Positions 25,181 through 33,008 of a stretch of DNA of 64,000 nucleotides are shown piece by piece. Each line of letters opens with the position of its first letter. Within the stretch, counting starts at the first letter, position 1. The DNA lies in IMG/VR virus record IMGVR_UViG_3300013233_000235, positions 124,001 to 188,000 of that record, one strand, 5' to 3'. Position numbers and translations under genes: made by a program. A model generated the notes under the pieces. That model had not been told where the DNA came from, searched no databases, and saw only the letters and a list, made by a program, of their open reading frames with translations. The DNA comes from a virus.

Positions 25181-25759
25181 ATGAAGTTGTATCACTATTC
25201 CGCTAATTCACACGATGTGCTTAAATCTTTATATGCACAGGCCAAACTTACTGACAAAGAAGCTGAGCGCGCGAATGCCTGGGCAGTAGAAAGTCAGGCA
25301 GTCGGGCCCTACCATAAGCATATCGCATTGTTTTTTGAGAAAGTACCCTTGGACGAGCTTGGGGATATCTACGGCGACTACCATGAGATCTGGTACCACG
25401 GTAATGAGATTTACGAACACACCGTGTCTACGGAAGATATGGCCGATCGACCATACGTGATTACTGAAACCGAAACCCACAGGGCCACCATTGGTGAGTT
25501 GTGGGATGATGACTATGCACATCGTGGTAAGTATTACACCACCCTAAATAAAAGGCAGCAGGATAATAATGAGCGTGGGCATACCATGTCCGCCATGGTT
25601 AAAGCTGCAAAACCTTTTGTCGGTGGCACGCGGGCCGCCTTCGAGGCCAACCGTGGCAAAGAAGATTTGTTGTACGCAGCCAATGTGCCGCACCTTATGT
25701 ACTACGCGGGTGCGTTTGAGATACCTGTTCGTAAGATTGAGAAGGTGACTGTAAAATAG
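25181..25759 (+). CDS. unknown protein with N-terminal LYHYS motif (192 aa)
   Basis: Start set at ATG 25181, after AAAGGATG, giving MKLYHYSANSHDVLKSLYAQ. An LYH-x-S/T start followed by a helix and then HIALFFEKVPLDEL recalls phage proteins with ADP-ribosyltransferase-like beginnings (YHGT/YHYS), but no complete catalytic triad can be traced. The rest is helical and Glu-rich. The 110-base spacer before it may hold a transcription signal. It is followed by a terminator and a cassette junction. Confidence 0.68.
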   Translation: MKLYHYSANSHDVLKSLYAQAKLTDKEAERANAWAVESQAVGPYHKHIALFFEKVPLDELGDIYGDYHEIWYHGNEIYEHTVSTEDMADRPYVITETETHRATIGELWDDDYAHRGKYYTTLNKRQQDNNERGHTMSAMVKAAKPFVGGTRAAFEANRGKEDLLYAANVPHLMYYAGAFEIPVRKIEKVTVK

Positions 25760-25771
25760 CAGTAATAAGTC

Positions 25772-25798
25772 AGCCCCTTCGGGGGCTTTCTTTTTTAT
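25772..25798 (+). terminator. Rho-independent terminator
   Basis: AGCCCC-TTC-GGGGGCT hairpin with TTCTTTTTTA, followed by the conserved spacer of a cassette junction. Confidence 0.85.
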
Positions 25799-25815
25799 TT
25801 GTTTCCATACATTTT

Positions 25816-25856
25816 CAGAACCATATAACTACTATGAAGAGGCATCTTGATCTCTT
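25816..25856 (+). promoter_or_regulatory. Cassette promoter plus hairpin leader (class A, copy 4)
   Basis: Core CCATATAACTACTATG is followed by AAGAGG (25837-25842), loop CATCTTGA and TCTCTT (25851-25856). The loop differs from copies 1-3 yet keeps CNNNTTGA. TTGGAG lies before ATG 25873. Confidence 0.75.
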
Positions 25857-25872
25857 ACATTGGAGTTTAGTT

Positions 25873-26481
25873 ATGAATGACTTATTAATGCGCTTAGTTG
25901 TCACCAGTGGTGTTAAGCTGAGATGTGACCACCGGGTGGTTGCGGTATCGCCCGATCGAGCCTGTACGTGGGCGGCGATACTAACCATTGGGGCTGAACA
26001 CCCCATCCTCCCAACCATGGGTGGTTGGGATAATGTCCACGCCGTCCCACTAGCCACACCCGGTCGGGGGGTGCTAAACGACAACGATGCCACCCGACGG
26101 TTTACCCAGGCGATCGTAGATGGGGTCGGGCGTGGGCACGGGCTTCTATCAGACCGTACACGTGCCATACAGGGCCTCAACATGGGTGTGAGACTGCCGG
26201 AGTTGTTTGAGGGATACATGTGGTCAAAACTGGCCACAAGACATGGGCTGGGTAACAGCCGGGCACTTTTTTACGCTGCATACGGGCTGTGCGAGCGGCA
26301 GGGCGACTGGTGGGAGGTACTGACCCACATGGAAGAGTACCAGCGTAGCGCACGCCAGCTTGTTGGGTTGGCTGGTGTGCGTACAGGGGGGGATCACGGG
26401 CTACTGTATATGAACAGTCGCCCGGAGTTACGAGATGCTGCATTGGACACACTCATCGAGTATGTAAGGGGGGTGAAATGA
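25873..26481 (+). CDS. helical ORFan of the 'CxW / YGL' paralogue family (202 aa)
   Basis: Start set at ATG 25873 after TTGGAG. RACTWAAILTIGAEHPIL matches PCTWRTLHRLARTYPIV in 32385-33008, SCSWYTMRRLALLHPQV in 33721-34389 and GMSWISLGRIITNNPIL in 35144-35737. LFYAAYGL matches YSEVYGI, YTAMYGL and YREVYGL in the same proteins. So there are at least four paralogues with a shared N-terminal module and a later YG(L/I) helix-turn segment. It is coupled by ATGA to the next gene. A DNA-binding role is possible but not shown. Confidence 0.75.
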   Translation: MNDLLMRLVVTSGVKLRCDHRVVAVSPDRACTWAAILTIGAEHPILPTMGGWDNVHAVPLATPGRGVLNDNDATRRFTQAIVDGVGRGHGLLSDRTRAIQGLNMGVRLPELFEGYMWSKLATRHGLGNSRALFYAAYGLCERQGDWWEVLTHMEEYQRSARQLVGLAGVRTGGDHGLLYMNSRPELRDAALDTLIEYVRGVK

Positions 26482-27407
26482 GTAGGGTGGTTAAAGAGCA
26501 GTTCGGCCCACTCCACGAGATGTTGCTCGCATCAATGTCATCCCATGGGCGTAACCGGCTGGTAAGTATGACCGGCATGGGTGTGGACGGCACCTGGTGG
26601 GATAGGGTGCTCACAAAGGGCCGTCGCATCACACCAACGAAGTTGTGGTCCTACCTGGATAACGTCTACGATCCCGCAAAGGACCCCTTTACCCCCCGTG
26701 AACTTATTGATGCCGCTATTGAGTGGGACTGGGGGGTAGGGGTAACACCAACCAATGCTGCGGCCACGAGCCCCATCGTTAAGGAGTTCTGGTGGATCAG
26801 GGTTAACCACCACATCAGCACTACCCAGCTGTGTAGGTCCATACACATGTGCTCAAGCCAAGTGTACAACATGGAGTCCGGCGACCGAGGGTGCTCATTA
26901 GAGCACAGCCTGCAACTGGCAGAGGCATTTATAAGCATCGGTGTAAGCAGAGAGTTGGTAGCCGCCGCCATTCTCAGATCTTTCTGCCCAGATCCTCGCC
27001 GTCATGCGCTGATGGGTACCGTGCTGAACATACTGGTTATGAGCCGGTGTACGTTAGCACCACTGCTGCTGATCATGGGTGGGCCTGATCTAACCAGAGC
27101 CCGCTTCCTGACTGGAGAGGGTGTTTCAATAACCACCATTGCGGCATGGACCCGGCATGCTACAAATAAGTATAGAGAGTTACGATCTATACTGGAGACG
27201 GGGGCCGTTGGTAACAGGCAGGTATTGTGGGAGGCACTTATGATGAGGGATGTGCCCCAAGGTGGATTGGCAAAACACCTCGGTACAAACCCACGCCTAT
27301 TTAAATACATGCTAGCCATAGGCCGAGGGGTTGGGGAATTGGATCTCACTCCGATCCAAAATATGCCATTGCGGGACGATGTTATAACGGGGGTTTACGT
27401 ATGCTAA
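26478..27407 (+). CDS. Protein with XRE-type helix-turn-helix in the middle (309 aa)
   Basis: ATG 26478 overlaps the preceding TGA. Residues about 103-155 (EFWWIRVNHHISTTQLCRSI...YNMESGDRGCSLEHSLQLAEAF) fit an XRE/lambda-repressor helix-turn-helix, with the typical MESG turn and following helix. The N-terminal 100 residues and the C-terminal 150 are helical; the end repeats a GGLAKHLGTNPRLFKYML turn, possibly a second, degenerate helix-turn-helix. The gene is overlapped at its stop by 27401-27790. Confidence 0.75.
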   Translation: MSRVVKEQFGPLHEMLLASMSSHGRNRLVSMTGMGVDGTWWDRVLTKGRRITPTKLWSYLDNVYDPAKDPFTPRELIDAAIEWDWGVGVTPTNAAATSPIVKEFWWIRVNHHISTTQLCRSIHMCSSQVYNMESGDRGCSLEHSLQLAEAFISIGVSRELVAAAILRSFCPDPRRHALMGTVLNILVMSRCTLAPLLLIMGGPDLTRARFLTGEGVSITTIAAWTRHATNKYRELRSILETGAVGNRQVLWEALMMRDVPQGGLAKHLGTNPRLFKYMLAIGRGVGELDLTPIQNMPLRDDVITGVYVC

Positions 27408-27790
27408 ATACGCTGGTTAAGCAGGGGCCGTTCACGGTCCCTACCGGTCTATCGGATAGAGCGCTACTGAGGGTAATATCGGCCAATATACCCCACATCC
27501 CCACCATGCACCGTGACCCCGCCGCAGTGGTGGTGGCATTGGCCATGGTGTGGGGAAGCATGTGCACAGAAGATCGACGAGATCTGTATGCCAACTACAG
27601 GACTGGATTGGACATTTACTTATGTCCAGACGAATACGCTGTCAAAATAAATGGGTTGAAATCACCCATAGTCGCAGCCGAATGCGGTATGTGGGTCAGA
27701 TCACTACCAGCGGATGTCCGCAAACGGCTTACCCACATGGTGAGTAAAGCCATATCGAAATACCGGGCGGATACCCCGCCACCAACATAG
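27401..27790 (+). CDS. helical hypothetical protein (129 aa)
   Basis: ATG 27401 overlaps the last codons of the preceding gene. GLSDRALLRVISANIP and PADVRKRLTHMVSKAISKYRAD are amphipathic helices. No helix-turn-helix is clear here. It is co-expressed with the HTH protein at 26478. Confidence 0.7.
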   Translation: MLNTLVKQGPFTVPTGLSDRALLRVISANIPHIPTMHRDPAAVVVALAMVWGSMCTEDRRDLYANYRTGLDIYLCPDEYAVKINGLKSPIVAAECGMWVRSLPADVRKRLTHMVSKAISKYRADTPPPT

Positions 27791-27819
27791 GGTGCACATT
27801 GCGTCCCGAGGAGCTAGTA

Positions 27820-28584
27820 ATGATTAAAACTGTAGAAGAACTGAATGAAGTATTGCCCGAGGGCTACCTCGCCGAGATTGGTGAGGGTAGTGGGGATGAC
27901 ACACACCACCAGCTTACCGTGATGAGAGGGGATGCACTGATCATTAAGTATCTGTACAATGCCAACAGGTTCCCTAACATCTGGGTAGATGGGGACTACC
28001 TCGCCATTGTACAAAGCATAGACCGTAGCTGCATCCGGTTCTATCGGTTGGACATGGTGGGACAGGGGATGCTCTACAGCCTCATCTTCACCGGGTATGT
28101 GTTCGAGGTACCCGTGAGTATGTTAGAGGATGTGGTGGCCACTCTACGGGCTTTAGAACTGGCTATAACTGCATACACCCCTGGCTTGGTGGACGTCGAG
28201 TACGCATCTTTGGCGCCGGGGGCATCCGCGATGTTTAAACACATGGCTGTATCAAGGGGGTTCATACAGAAGAACCGTGGGGCAAGGTTGCACAGCGATT
28301 ACTACATCCGTGACCCCGAGAATGGTGTGTCGCTGTATGAGAACACACTTTACCGGGAGGGCCGATGGTTTGGAGAAGGGGAGTACACAACGTTCGACGT
28401 GCGTATGGATGCTACCCGCTGGTCTATCTCTAACAGGATTCGCACAGGCACTGGTAAGAGTATCAGTCAGTGCATCAACGTGTATCGCCCAGAGCTGGCG
28501 CCTGGCCAGGCAGCCATGGTGTCGCTCATAAACGAATCACACATGGTGGAGTTATTAGCTAACTCCACTGTTGTGGTTGCATAG
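27820..28584 (+). CDS. hypothetical protein, paralogue of 1680-2486 (254 aa)
   Basis: Start set at ATG 27820 after GAGGAG; the longer reading from TTG 27799 is not needed. The N-terminal part is mixed (EELNEVLPEGYLAEIGE). YYIRDPENGVSLYENTLYREGRWF aligns with the paralogue near the start of the window. It ends with two hairpins (28592-28615 and 28633-28660) before the next cassette. Confidence 0.77.
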   Translation: MIKTVEELNEVLPEGYLAEIGEGSGDDTHHQLTVMRGDALIIKYLYNANRFPNIWVDGDYLAIVQSIDRSCIRFYRLDMVGQGMLYSLIFTGYVFEVPVSMLEDVVATLRALELAITAYTPGLVDVEYASLAPGASAMFKHMAVSRGFIQKNRGARLHSDYYIRDPENGVSLYENTLYREGRWFGEGEYTTFDVRMDATRWSISNRIRTGTGKSISQCINVYRPELAPGQAAMVSLINESHMVELLANSTVVVA

Positions 28585-28632
28585 TGGGCACGGGGCTTTC
28601 TTAACCGTAAGCCCCATAGCTGTGTATGTGAT

Positions 28633-28660
28633 GGCCCCCTCGGGGGCTTTCTTTTTTATT
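28633..28660 (+). terminator. Rho-independent terminator
   Basis: GGCCCC-CTC-GGGGGC hairpin with TTTCTTTTTTA. An extra hairpin (GGGGCTT with AAGCCCC, 28592-28615) lies just upstream. Confidence 0.83.
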
Positions 28661-28676
28661 TGTTTCCATACATTTT

Positions 28677-28717
28677 CAGAACTATATAACTTGTATGAAG
28701 AGACATCTTGATCTCTT
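28677..28717 (+). promoter_or_regulatory. Cassette promoter plus hairpin leader (class A, copy 5)
   Basis: Core CTATATAACTTGTATG is followed by AAGAGA (28698-28703), loop CATCTTGA and TCTCTT (28712-28717). TAGGAG precedes ATG 28734. Confidence 0.8.
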
Positions 28718-28733
28718 GTATAGGAGTTTAGTT

Positions 28734-29471
28734 ATGAGTAAAATGGTTAACTCGCTTAAGAAGGTGCCCAATACACCACGCAATTTCATGCACGAGGGGC
28801 GCCTTAGAAACCTCTTGGTACATATGCGGGAGTCGGACCCATCCGCTATTACGCCAGAGAACATGTTCGTCATGGCGGACATCCCGGTAGATTTTACCCG
28901 GCTGGCTTTACCCGAGATCCACGCCAGTGGTGCGACCCAGCCGATTTCTATCGCCGCCCTGACACGTCTTATCAACGGTGTCCAAATTGGCCGCATACGG
29001 TCGACAGATGGGTCGTTTGTGGTGGCTGCCTTTCCTAGATGGTATGATTCGGGCGCTGGTGCTATTAGCGTCGCCATATGTGTGGAAGGGGCGACAAATT
29101 CGGCTCTGGATATTAACATTATACATGGTCGGCGTATACTCCATGTTGCATGTGGGCATAAGCGGGCGTGGATAATCACGGATCTGGGTGCATGGCTTGT
29201 AGGCTGGGATGTCGATAGCCAGGGATCTGTACATATCCAGGAAGGGGCGGTACCACTCGGCGATGGGGGCCCATTGTACAACACTCGCATCCAGATGATC
29301 TATAATGCGGATGTGGATGAAGATAACAATCTTACATACACGGCCGTATGCTATAATGGGGGGGAACCAACCGCTGCATACGAGGTCTGCGTATCCCCGA
29401 TGACAGGTCAACACGATGCACCGTCCGATATGAGTGTGTCCGAATTGATGGACACACTTAAAACAAACTAA
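28734..29471 (+). CDS. propeller-blade-like hypothetical protein (245 aa)
   Basis: Start set at ATG 28734 after TAGGAG; the in-frame ATG 28695 is in the leader. The first 75 residues are helical with IPVDFTRLALPEIHASGA. From about 90 the chain shows strands such as GRRILHVACGHKRAWIITDLGAWLVGW, which match the family of 975-1574 and 31850-32392. GGPLYNTRIQMIYNADVDEDN looks like a last blade. It is followed at 29482 by a nucleotidyltransferase-like gene with its own AAGGAG. Confidence 0.77.
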   Translation: MSKMVNSLKKVPNTPRNFMHEGRLRNLLVHMRESDPSAITPENMFVMADIPVDFTRLALPEIHASGATQPISIAALTRLINGVQIGRIRSTDGSFVVAAFPRWYDSGAGAISVAICVEGATNSALDINIIHGRRILHVACGHKRAWIITDLGAWLVGWDVDSQGSVHIQEGAVPLGDGGPLYNTRIQMIYNADVDEDNNLTYTAVCYNGGEPTAAYEVCVSPMTGQHDAPSDMSVSELMDTLKTN

Positions 29472-29481
29472 GGAGTTAGAC

Positions 29482-29886
29482 ATGAACCGAGTAAGCTTAG
29501 TGAGAGCGCTAAAAGAGTTTTGTAAGTCCACGGGCACCAAGCTATCCGATTACGTGGTAGGTGCAGGTGGTGCCATGATGTTGGAGAGTCGCACTTTGCG
29601 CTCCGAAACCGATGATGTGGATGTTGCTACTTCACACCGGGTGTGGGATCTGTTGTACAAGTTACCACACCGGGAAGAGTATTTCGGGGACACTGAGATA
29701 CGTGCCTTTGGCAAAGTGGATGTACACCTGGTTGATAACCCGGTGGTTATTGAAACACTGGTATCAAAAGAGGGTGTCATATATTGGGACCCTGAGACCG
29801 TGCTACGGTTCAAGCAATACCTCAACAGAGATAAGGATCAGAAGGATATAACCGCCCTAAAGAAGTACATCGCTAGTAATAAGTAA
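29482..29886 (+). CDS. nucleotidyltransferase-fold protein (134 aa)
   Basis: VVGAGGAMMLESRTLRSETDDVDVAT (about 26-51) has the G-G and D-x-D arrangement of minimal nucleotidyltransferases. The C-terminal DQKDITALKKYI helix is typical for the family (KD--DL--L). Length and layout resemble phage and toxin-antitoxin NTases, for example AbiEii-type or MNT-like. AAGGAG lies upstream of ATG 29482. A role in nucleotidylating RNA or protein is possible; substrate is unknown. Confidence 0.72.
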   Translation: MNRVSLVRALKEFCKSTGTKLSDYVVGAGGAMMLESRTLRSETDDVDVATSHRVWDLLYKLPHREEYFGDTEIRAFGKVDVHLVDNPVVIETLVSKEGVIYWDPETVLRFKQYLNRDKDQKDITALKKYIASNK

Positions 29887-29892
29887 TAAGTC

Positions 29893-29920
29893 AGCCCCTT
29901 CGGGGGCTTTCCTTTTTATT
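29893..29920 (+). terminator. Rho-independent terminator
   Basis: AGCCCC-TTC-GGGGGCT hairpin with TTCCTTTTTA. It ends the 28734-29886 cassette. Confidence 0.85.
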
Positions 29921-29936
29921 TGTTTCCATCAATTCT

Positions 29937-29977
29937 TAGAACTATATAACTTGTATGAAGAGACACTTTGATCTCTT
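29937..29977 (+). promoter_or_regulatory. Cassette promoter plus hairpin leader (class A, copy 6)
   Basis: Core CTATATAACTTGTATG is followed by AAGAGA (29958-29963), loop CACTTTGA and TCTCTT (29972-29977). A GAAGGA Shine-Dalgarno leads to ATG 29996. The promoter ATG is 41 bases from that start and reads into a stop. Confidence 0.8.
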
Positions 29978-29995
29978 ATTGTGAAGGATGTTGAT

Positions 29996-30088
29996 ATGAG
30001 TAAAGTATGTAAGAACCCCACAGGCCCAAATGGCCGGGTTAGTTACGGACTCGCCCACGGTACCACCCTCTCCAACGAGCCACACTAG
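29996..30088 (+). CDS. small ORF at the head of the HTH operon (30 aa)
   Basis: A 30-residue frame starting MSKVCKNPTGPNGRVSYG at ATG 29996, with GAAGGA six bases upstream. It occupies the position where the first gene of a cassette normally lies, so it is probably translated. It is polar, with no membrane segment. It might be a leader peptide or a remnant of a longer gene. The next gene starts 13 bases after its stop. Confidence 0.5.
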   Translation: MSKVCKNPTGPNGRVSYGLAHGTTLSNEPH

Positions 30089-30101
30089 GGATAAAGGCGC
30101 A

Positions 30102-30731
30102 ATGACCAACCATAGGGTTAGCCCCAACTACACACCCCCAGCAACCCCGCTAGGCGATTATCTGCGTGCCGTCATGGCGCACCAGGATATAACCTGGAGG
30201 GGACTTTCCAATCGCGTGGGATGTACACCCATCTCATTGGCCGCCATCGCATCAGGTGAATCCCGCTTTCCGGATGTATCCCAAGAAAACCTTCTGATGT
30301 ATTGTAAACACGTTTACAAAGATAGGTTTTGTAAGGATGCTTGGCGCAGAGCTATGTCCGGCATACCAACGGGTAATAAGGAGGTGCACGCAGCAATGGC
30401 CACCCCTTTGGGGGACGCTATGCGGGAGTTCCGCCGAGAGCATGGGATCACCTATAGCCAGTTCGCCCGCATGTGTGGTATCAATCACACGTACCTGCGG
30501 TCAATCGAGCGTGGTAAAGTGAAACTTAGCTTTGCCAACGGCGTTTATATATCAAAAGGTATACGCGCCAATGGGGACCTAGATGTGGCAGCGACACGCC
30601 TACTTGATTTGGTGTCTAGCACCATGGTGCAACCCACTTACACGGATATGGCTATTAGAATATCCGCCCTTAATGAAACCAAACAACGCAGGCTTTCTGA
30701 CCTGCTACTTAAGTTGGAGACAGAGAAATGA
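30102..30731 (+). CDS. Double XRE-type helix-turn-helix protein (209 aa)
   Basis: Start set at ATG 30102 after AAAGG; the longer frame from 30030 overlaps the small ORF. Two helix-turn-helix units share the opening TPLGD: residues 15-72 (TPLGDYLRAVMAHQDITWRGLSNRVGC) and 101-155 (TPLGDAMREFRREHGITYSQFARMC...LRSIERGKVKLSF). The second is a textbook XRE motif. Internal duplication of the domain is clear. A transcription regulator, possibly of phage or host genes, is the most likely role. It overlaps the next HTH gene at 30728. Confidence 0.83.
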   Translation: MTNHRVSPNYTPPATPLGDYLRAVMAHQDITWRGLSNRVGCTPISLAAIASGESRFPDVSQENLLMYCKHVYKDRFCKDAWRRAMSGIPTGNKEVHAAMATPLGDAMREFRREHGITYSQFARMCGINHTYLRSIERGKVKLSFANGVYISKGIRANGDLDVAATRLLDLVSSTMVQPTYTDMAIRISALNETKQRRLSDLLLKLETEK

Positions 30732-30970
30732 ATAATGCCGTAACAAGATACATCAAACAGTTCGTACCAATGCATCCCGAGCGGATTTCCAAGATGGGTA
30801 AGGCCATCGGGTGGGATGGTAATGAGCTATACCACTGGCTGCGTGGTGAACGCCCAAACCCATCCTTGGCGTACATGGAGCGGATCTCCCGTTACCTGAG
30901 CCGGGGTAACCCTGAGTTTGAACCAATCCGGTTCGATCAGCTAATAGAAGGAGTGAACAAACGTGATTGA
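30728..30970 (+). CDS. Small XRE-type helix-turn-helix protein (80 aa)
   Basis: 80 residues: ISKMGKAIGWDGNELYHWLRGERPNPSLAYMERISRYLSRG is a complete XRE-type helix-turn-helix with WLRGERPNPSL as the turn and recognition-helix boundary. ATG 30728 overlaps the stop of the double-HTH gene. The protein is little more than the DNA-binding domain, as in Cro-like repressors. Confidence 0.82.
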   Translation: MNNAVTRYIKQFVPMHPERISKMGKAIGWDGNELYHWLRGERPNPSLAYMERISRYLSRGNPEFEPIRFDQLIEGVNKRD

Positions 30971-31481
30971 GAAAACAGATGTAAGAAAGCTGTGGCTCAT
31001 GGGTCGCATGGCCGGTATGGTTGACACCATCCGTGGTGAGCGGATGGCTGGTAATATACACATACCCATTGGGGAGCATATGCGGGATGGTGTGTACAAG
31101 CACCAGTTTGTGAACGATAAGCTGGTACGGTCCATTGCGCAGATCCGAGCGGTGATATTGGCGGCCTTAGTCGCCCCACCGGCTGAGTACCTGCCGATAC
31201 TGGCACTGCTGAGCCCCGAAAACCCCGTCCCATATGGTAAAGGTTGGCCTGAAGAGTATGCCCCCGTGCATATGGCGGTGCACGGGTGCTACTTACTAAA
31301 CACCCCCCTGCTATTGACCGAATTGGTGGAGGTGGTTACCTACAGCCTCTTCGACATCCCTGATGAAAACATGGATGTGGCCATTGCCGCGATTCGGTCC
31401 TACTACGCTATGGGGGCCACCGGGGAGTCGCTAGCATTGTACGAGGCATTAGAGGTCTATGACACCATCCCAAAAGGGTAG
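30963..31481 (+). CDS. helical hypothetical protein in HTH operon (172 aa)
   Basis: GTG 30963 is the start, with GAAGGAG upstream, overlapping the previous stop. It is mostly helical (DVRKLWLMGRMAGMVDTIRGERM, IAQIRAVILAALVAPPAEYLPILALL). A helix-turn-helix is not clear. It overlaps the next gene by 23 bases. A regulatory role is inferred only from company. Confidence 0.68.
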   Translation: MIEKTDVRKLWLMGRMAGMVDTIRGERMAGNIHIPIGEHMRDGVYKHQFVNDKLVRSIAQIRAVILAALVAPPAEYLPILALLSPENPVPYGKGWPEEYAPVHMAVHGCYLLNTPLLLTELVEVVTYSLFDIPDENMDVAIAAIRSYYAMGATGESLALYEALEVYDTIPKG

Positions 31482-31728
31482 ATGCACATTGCCCCCAACC
31501 TCACCATGTGGTGCATGGTTGGATAAGCGTGTACGTGAGGGGGTGATAACTAGGGGCCAGTGGGTGGCTGCACTACCCATCGCGTATGGTACCTGGAGGA
31601 AGATCGAACTGGGTCGTATCCCCATTACCGAGGCGACAGCCATGCGCCTACAGCGGACTGTTATACGTGTGTTGGGTCACGACCACTTAGATAGTTGGTG
31701 GGGTTGTGTTAACACACACCCGCTGTAA
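31459..31728 (+). CDS. Small helix-turn-helix protein (89 aa)
   Basis: WLDKRVREGVITRGQWVAALPIAYGTWRKIELGRIPITEATAMRLQRTVIRVLG has the length, spacing and turn (RKIELGRIPIT) of an XRE-like helix-turn-helix. ATG 31459, with AGAGG three bases upstream, overlaps the previous gene; a later start is possible. It ends before the terminator at 31743. Confidence 0.7.
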   Translation: MTPSQKGRCTLPPTSPCGAWLDKRVREGVITRGQWVAALPIAYGTWRKIELGRIPITEATAMRLQRTVIRVLGHDHLDSWWGCVNTHPL

Positions 31729-31742
31729 ATTGCGGCATAACA

Positions 31743-31775
31743 AGACTCCCTTAATCGGGAGTCTTTCTTTTTTAT
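31743..31775 (+). terminator. Rho-independent terminator
   Basis: AGACTCCC-TTAATC-GGGAGTCT hairpin with TTCTTTTTTA. Its stem differs from the usual AGCCCC form, while the T-rich tail and following spacer are the same. Confidence 0.86.
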
Positions 31776-31793
31776 TTGTTTCCATACATTCTT

Positions 31794-31833
31794 AAGACTA
31801 TATAACTTGTATGAAGAGACGCATTGATCTCTT
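31794..31833 (+). promoter_or_regulatory. Cassette promoter plus hairpin leader (class A, copy 7)
   Basis: Core CTATATAACTTGTATG is followed by AAGAGA (31814-31819), loop CGCATTGA and TCTCTT (31828-31833). A third loop sequence, still CNNNTTGA. TAGGAG precedes ATG 31850. Confidence 0.8.
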
Positions 31834-31849
31834 GTATAGGAGTTTAGTT

Positions 31850-32392
31850 ATGAACGAAGAATTATCTAAAGCGTGTGCATCCATAGCGGATACCCCGCAG
31901 TTGGAATTGACATTTGATGTCAACCGCATTAGCGGTATGCCCGATGGGACAAGTGCCAATATCTTGTCACGATTGTTGGGTGTTCCGCTATCATTCCTAA
32001 CTGCGGTTGCCGGGGTGAGTTGCAAGAAAGCCGCTCTGGCGAATATTTGCACAGCAGTAACACGCCCCGGCCTATCGGTGGTATACGCCGTACGGGGCGG
32101 TACACTGCATGTACAATTCTTGGTTGCTGGGGAGTACGAGCATCTACGGATAGATGCCCCTGAGGATCCCATTCTAGGCATGGGGGTGTCGGGGTTAACC
32201 GCATGGGTGGTTACCACACAGGGTGTCTACAAACACCAGTTGAATGACTTCGAGCCCCCGCAAGTGTTTACATACCCTATAACGGGTATAACGGGCATGG
32301 CGGTAAGTGGTACGGGGATCATCATTGATGTCTTGCTGCCCGACGGTGTTGAGCGATCAATGCATCTGCGTGTGGAGGCCGATAGTGAATAA
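31850..32392 (+). CDS. hypothetical protein, blade-like family, N-terminal helical domain (180 aa)
   Basis: Start set at ATG 31850. Residues 1-75 are helical, with LSRLLGVPLSFLTAVAGVSCKKAALANI resembling a helix-turn-helix. From about 80 the blade-like AWVVTTQGVYKH segment appears, shared with 975-1574 and 28734-29471. The family may therefore combine a helical head with a beta module. The stop overlaps the next gene's GTG 32385. Confidence 0.72.
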   Translation: MNEELSKACASIADTPQLELTFDVNRISGMPDGTSANILSRLLGVPLSFLTAVAGVSCKKAALANICTAVTRPGLSVVYAVRGGTLHVQFLVAGEYEHLRIDAPEDPILGMGVSGLTAWVVTTQGVYKHQLNDFEPPQVFTYPITGITGMAVSGTGIIIDVLLPDGVERSMHLRVEADSE

Positions 32393-33008
32393 GTCCATAT
32401 TAATGGTCTGCGACCCCAAGATCTTTGCTGTGCAGGATCGGTATCTGGTAACCAGACCTGACAGACCCTGTACGTGGAGAACACTGCATCGGCTGGCCCG
32501 CACTTACCCAATCGTTGACAGATACCTAAGTGTTGGGTGCCTGCTGCCAAATCCTGCCCCACACCGCCGTAGCAAGTTCATAGACGAAGGCACCGCCGAA
32601 CTGTACGGCATTATCGCAGACTATGTGGCCAGTGGGTACGCCCACTATAAGTTCGGAGTAGAGGTCGCCAAACACCTGCGCGCCACCACATGTGTGCAGA
32701 GCATGAGTGGTACGCTGAACTGGCTGGCTATCTTACCACACGTCTATCCGGAGTTACGCCCACTTGTGTTAAAGATACATGGCTTGGATGGGTTAGATAG
32801 CGTTATGGTTGCTAAGGCCGTGCGGTTAGCTATAAGCATATCTAAGTACAGGCACCGCCGGACCACCTATTCCGAGGTATACGGAATAACGCCAGCAAAC
32901 GAACGACAGTTGTTCAGCAGAGGATACACCTGCAAACATAAAGAAAAGATTATATCTAACCTAAAAGAGGGGGGCGAGTTATGGGATACATCATCGGTTC
33001 TATGGTAA
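32385..33008 (+). CDS. helical ORFan, 'CxW / YGI' paralogue family (207 aa)
   Basis: GTG 32385 is chosen: GGAGG lies six bases before it and it overlaps the previous stop. PCTWRTLHRLARTYPIV and TTYSEVYGITPANERQLF match the paralogues at 25873, 33721 and 35144. The C-terminal YGITPANERQLFSRGYTCKHKEKIISNL is a candidate helix-turn-helix. It overlaps the next gene by 28 bases. Confidence 0.72.
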   Translation: MNKSILMVCDPKIFAVQDRYLVTRPDRPCTWRTLHRLARTYPIVDRYLSVGCLLPNPAPHRRSKFIDEGTAELYGIIADYVASGYAHYKFGVEVAKHLRATTCVQSMSGTLNWLAILPHVYPELRPLVLKIHGLDGLDSVMVAKAVRLAISISKYRHRRTTYSEVYGITPANERQLFSRGYTCKHKEKIISNLKEGGELWDTSSVLW

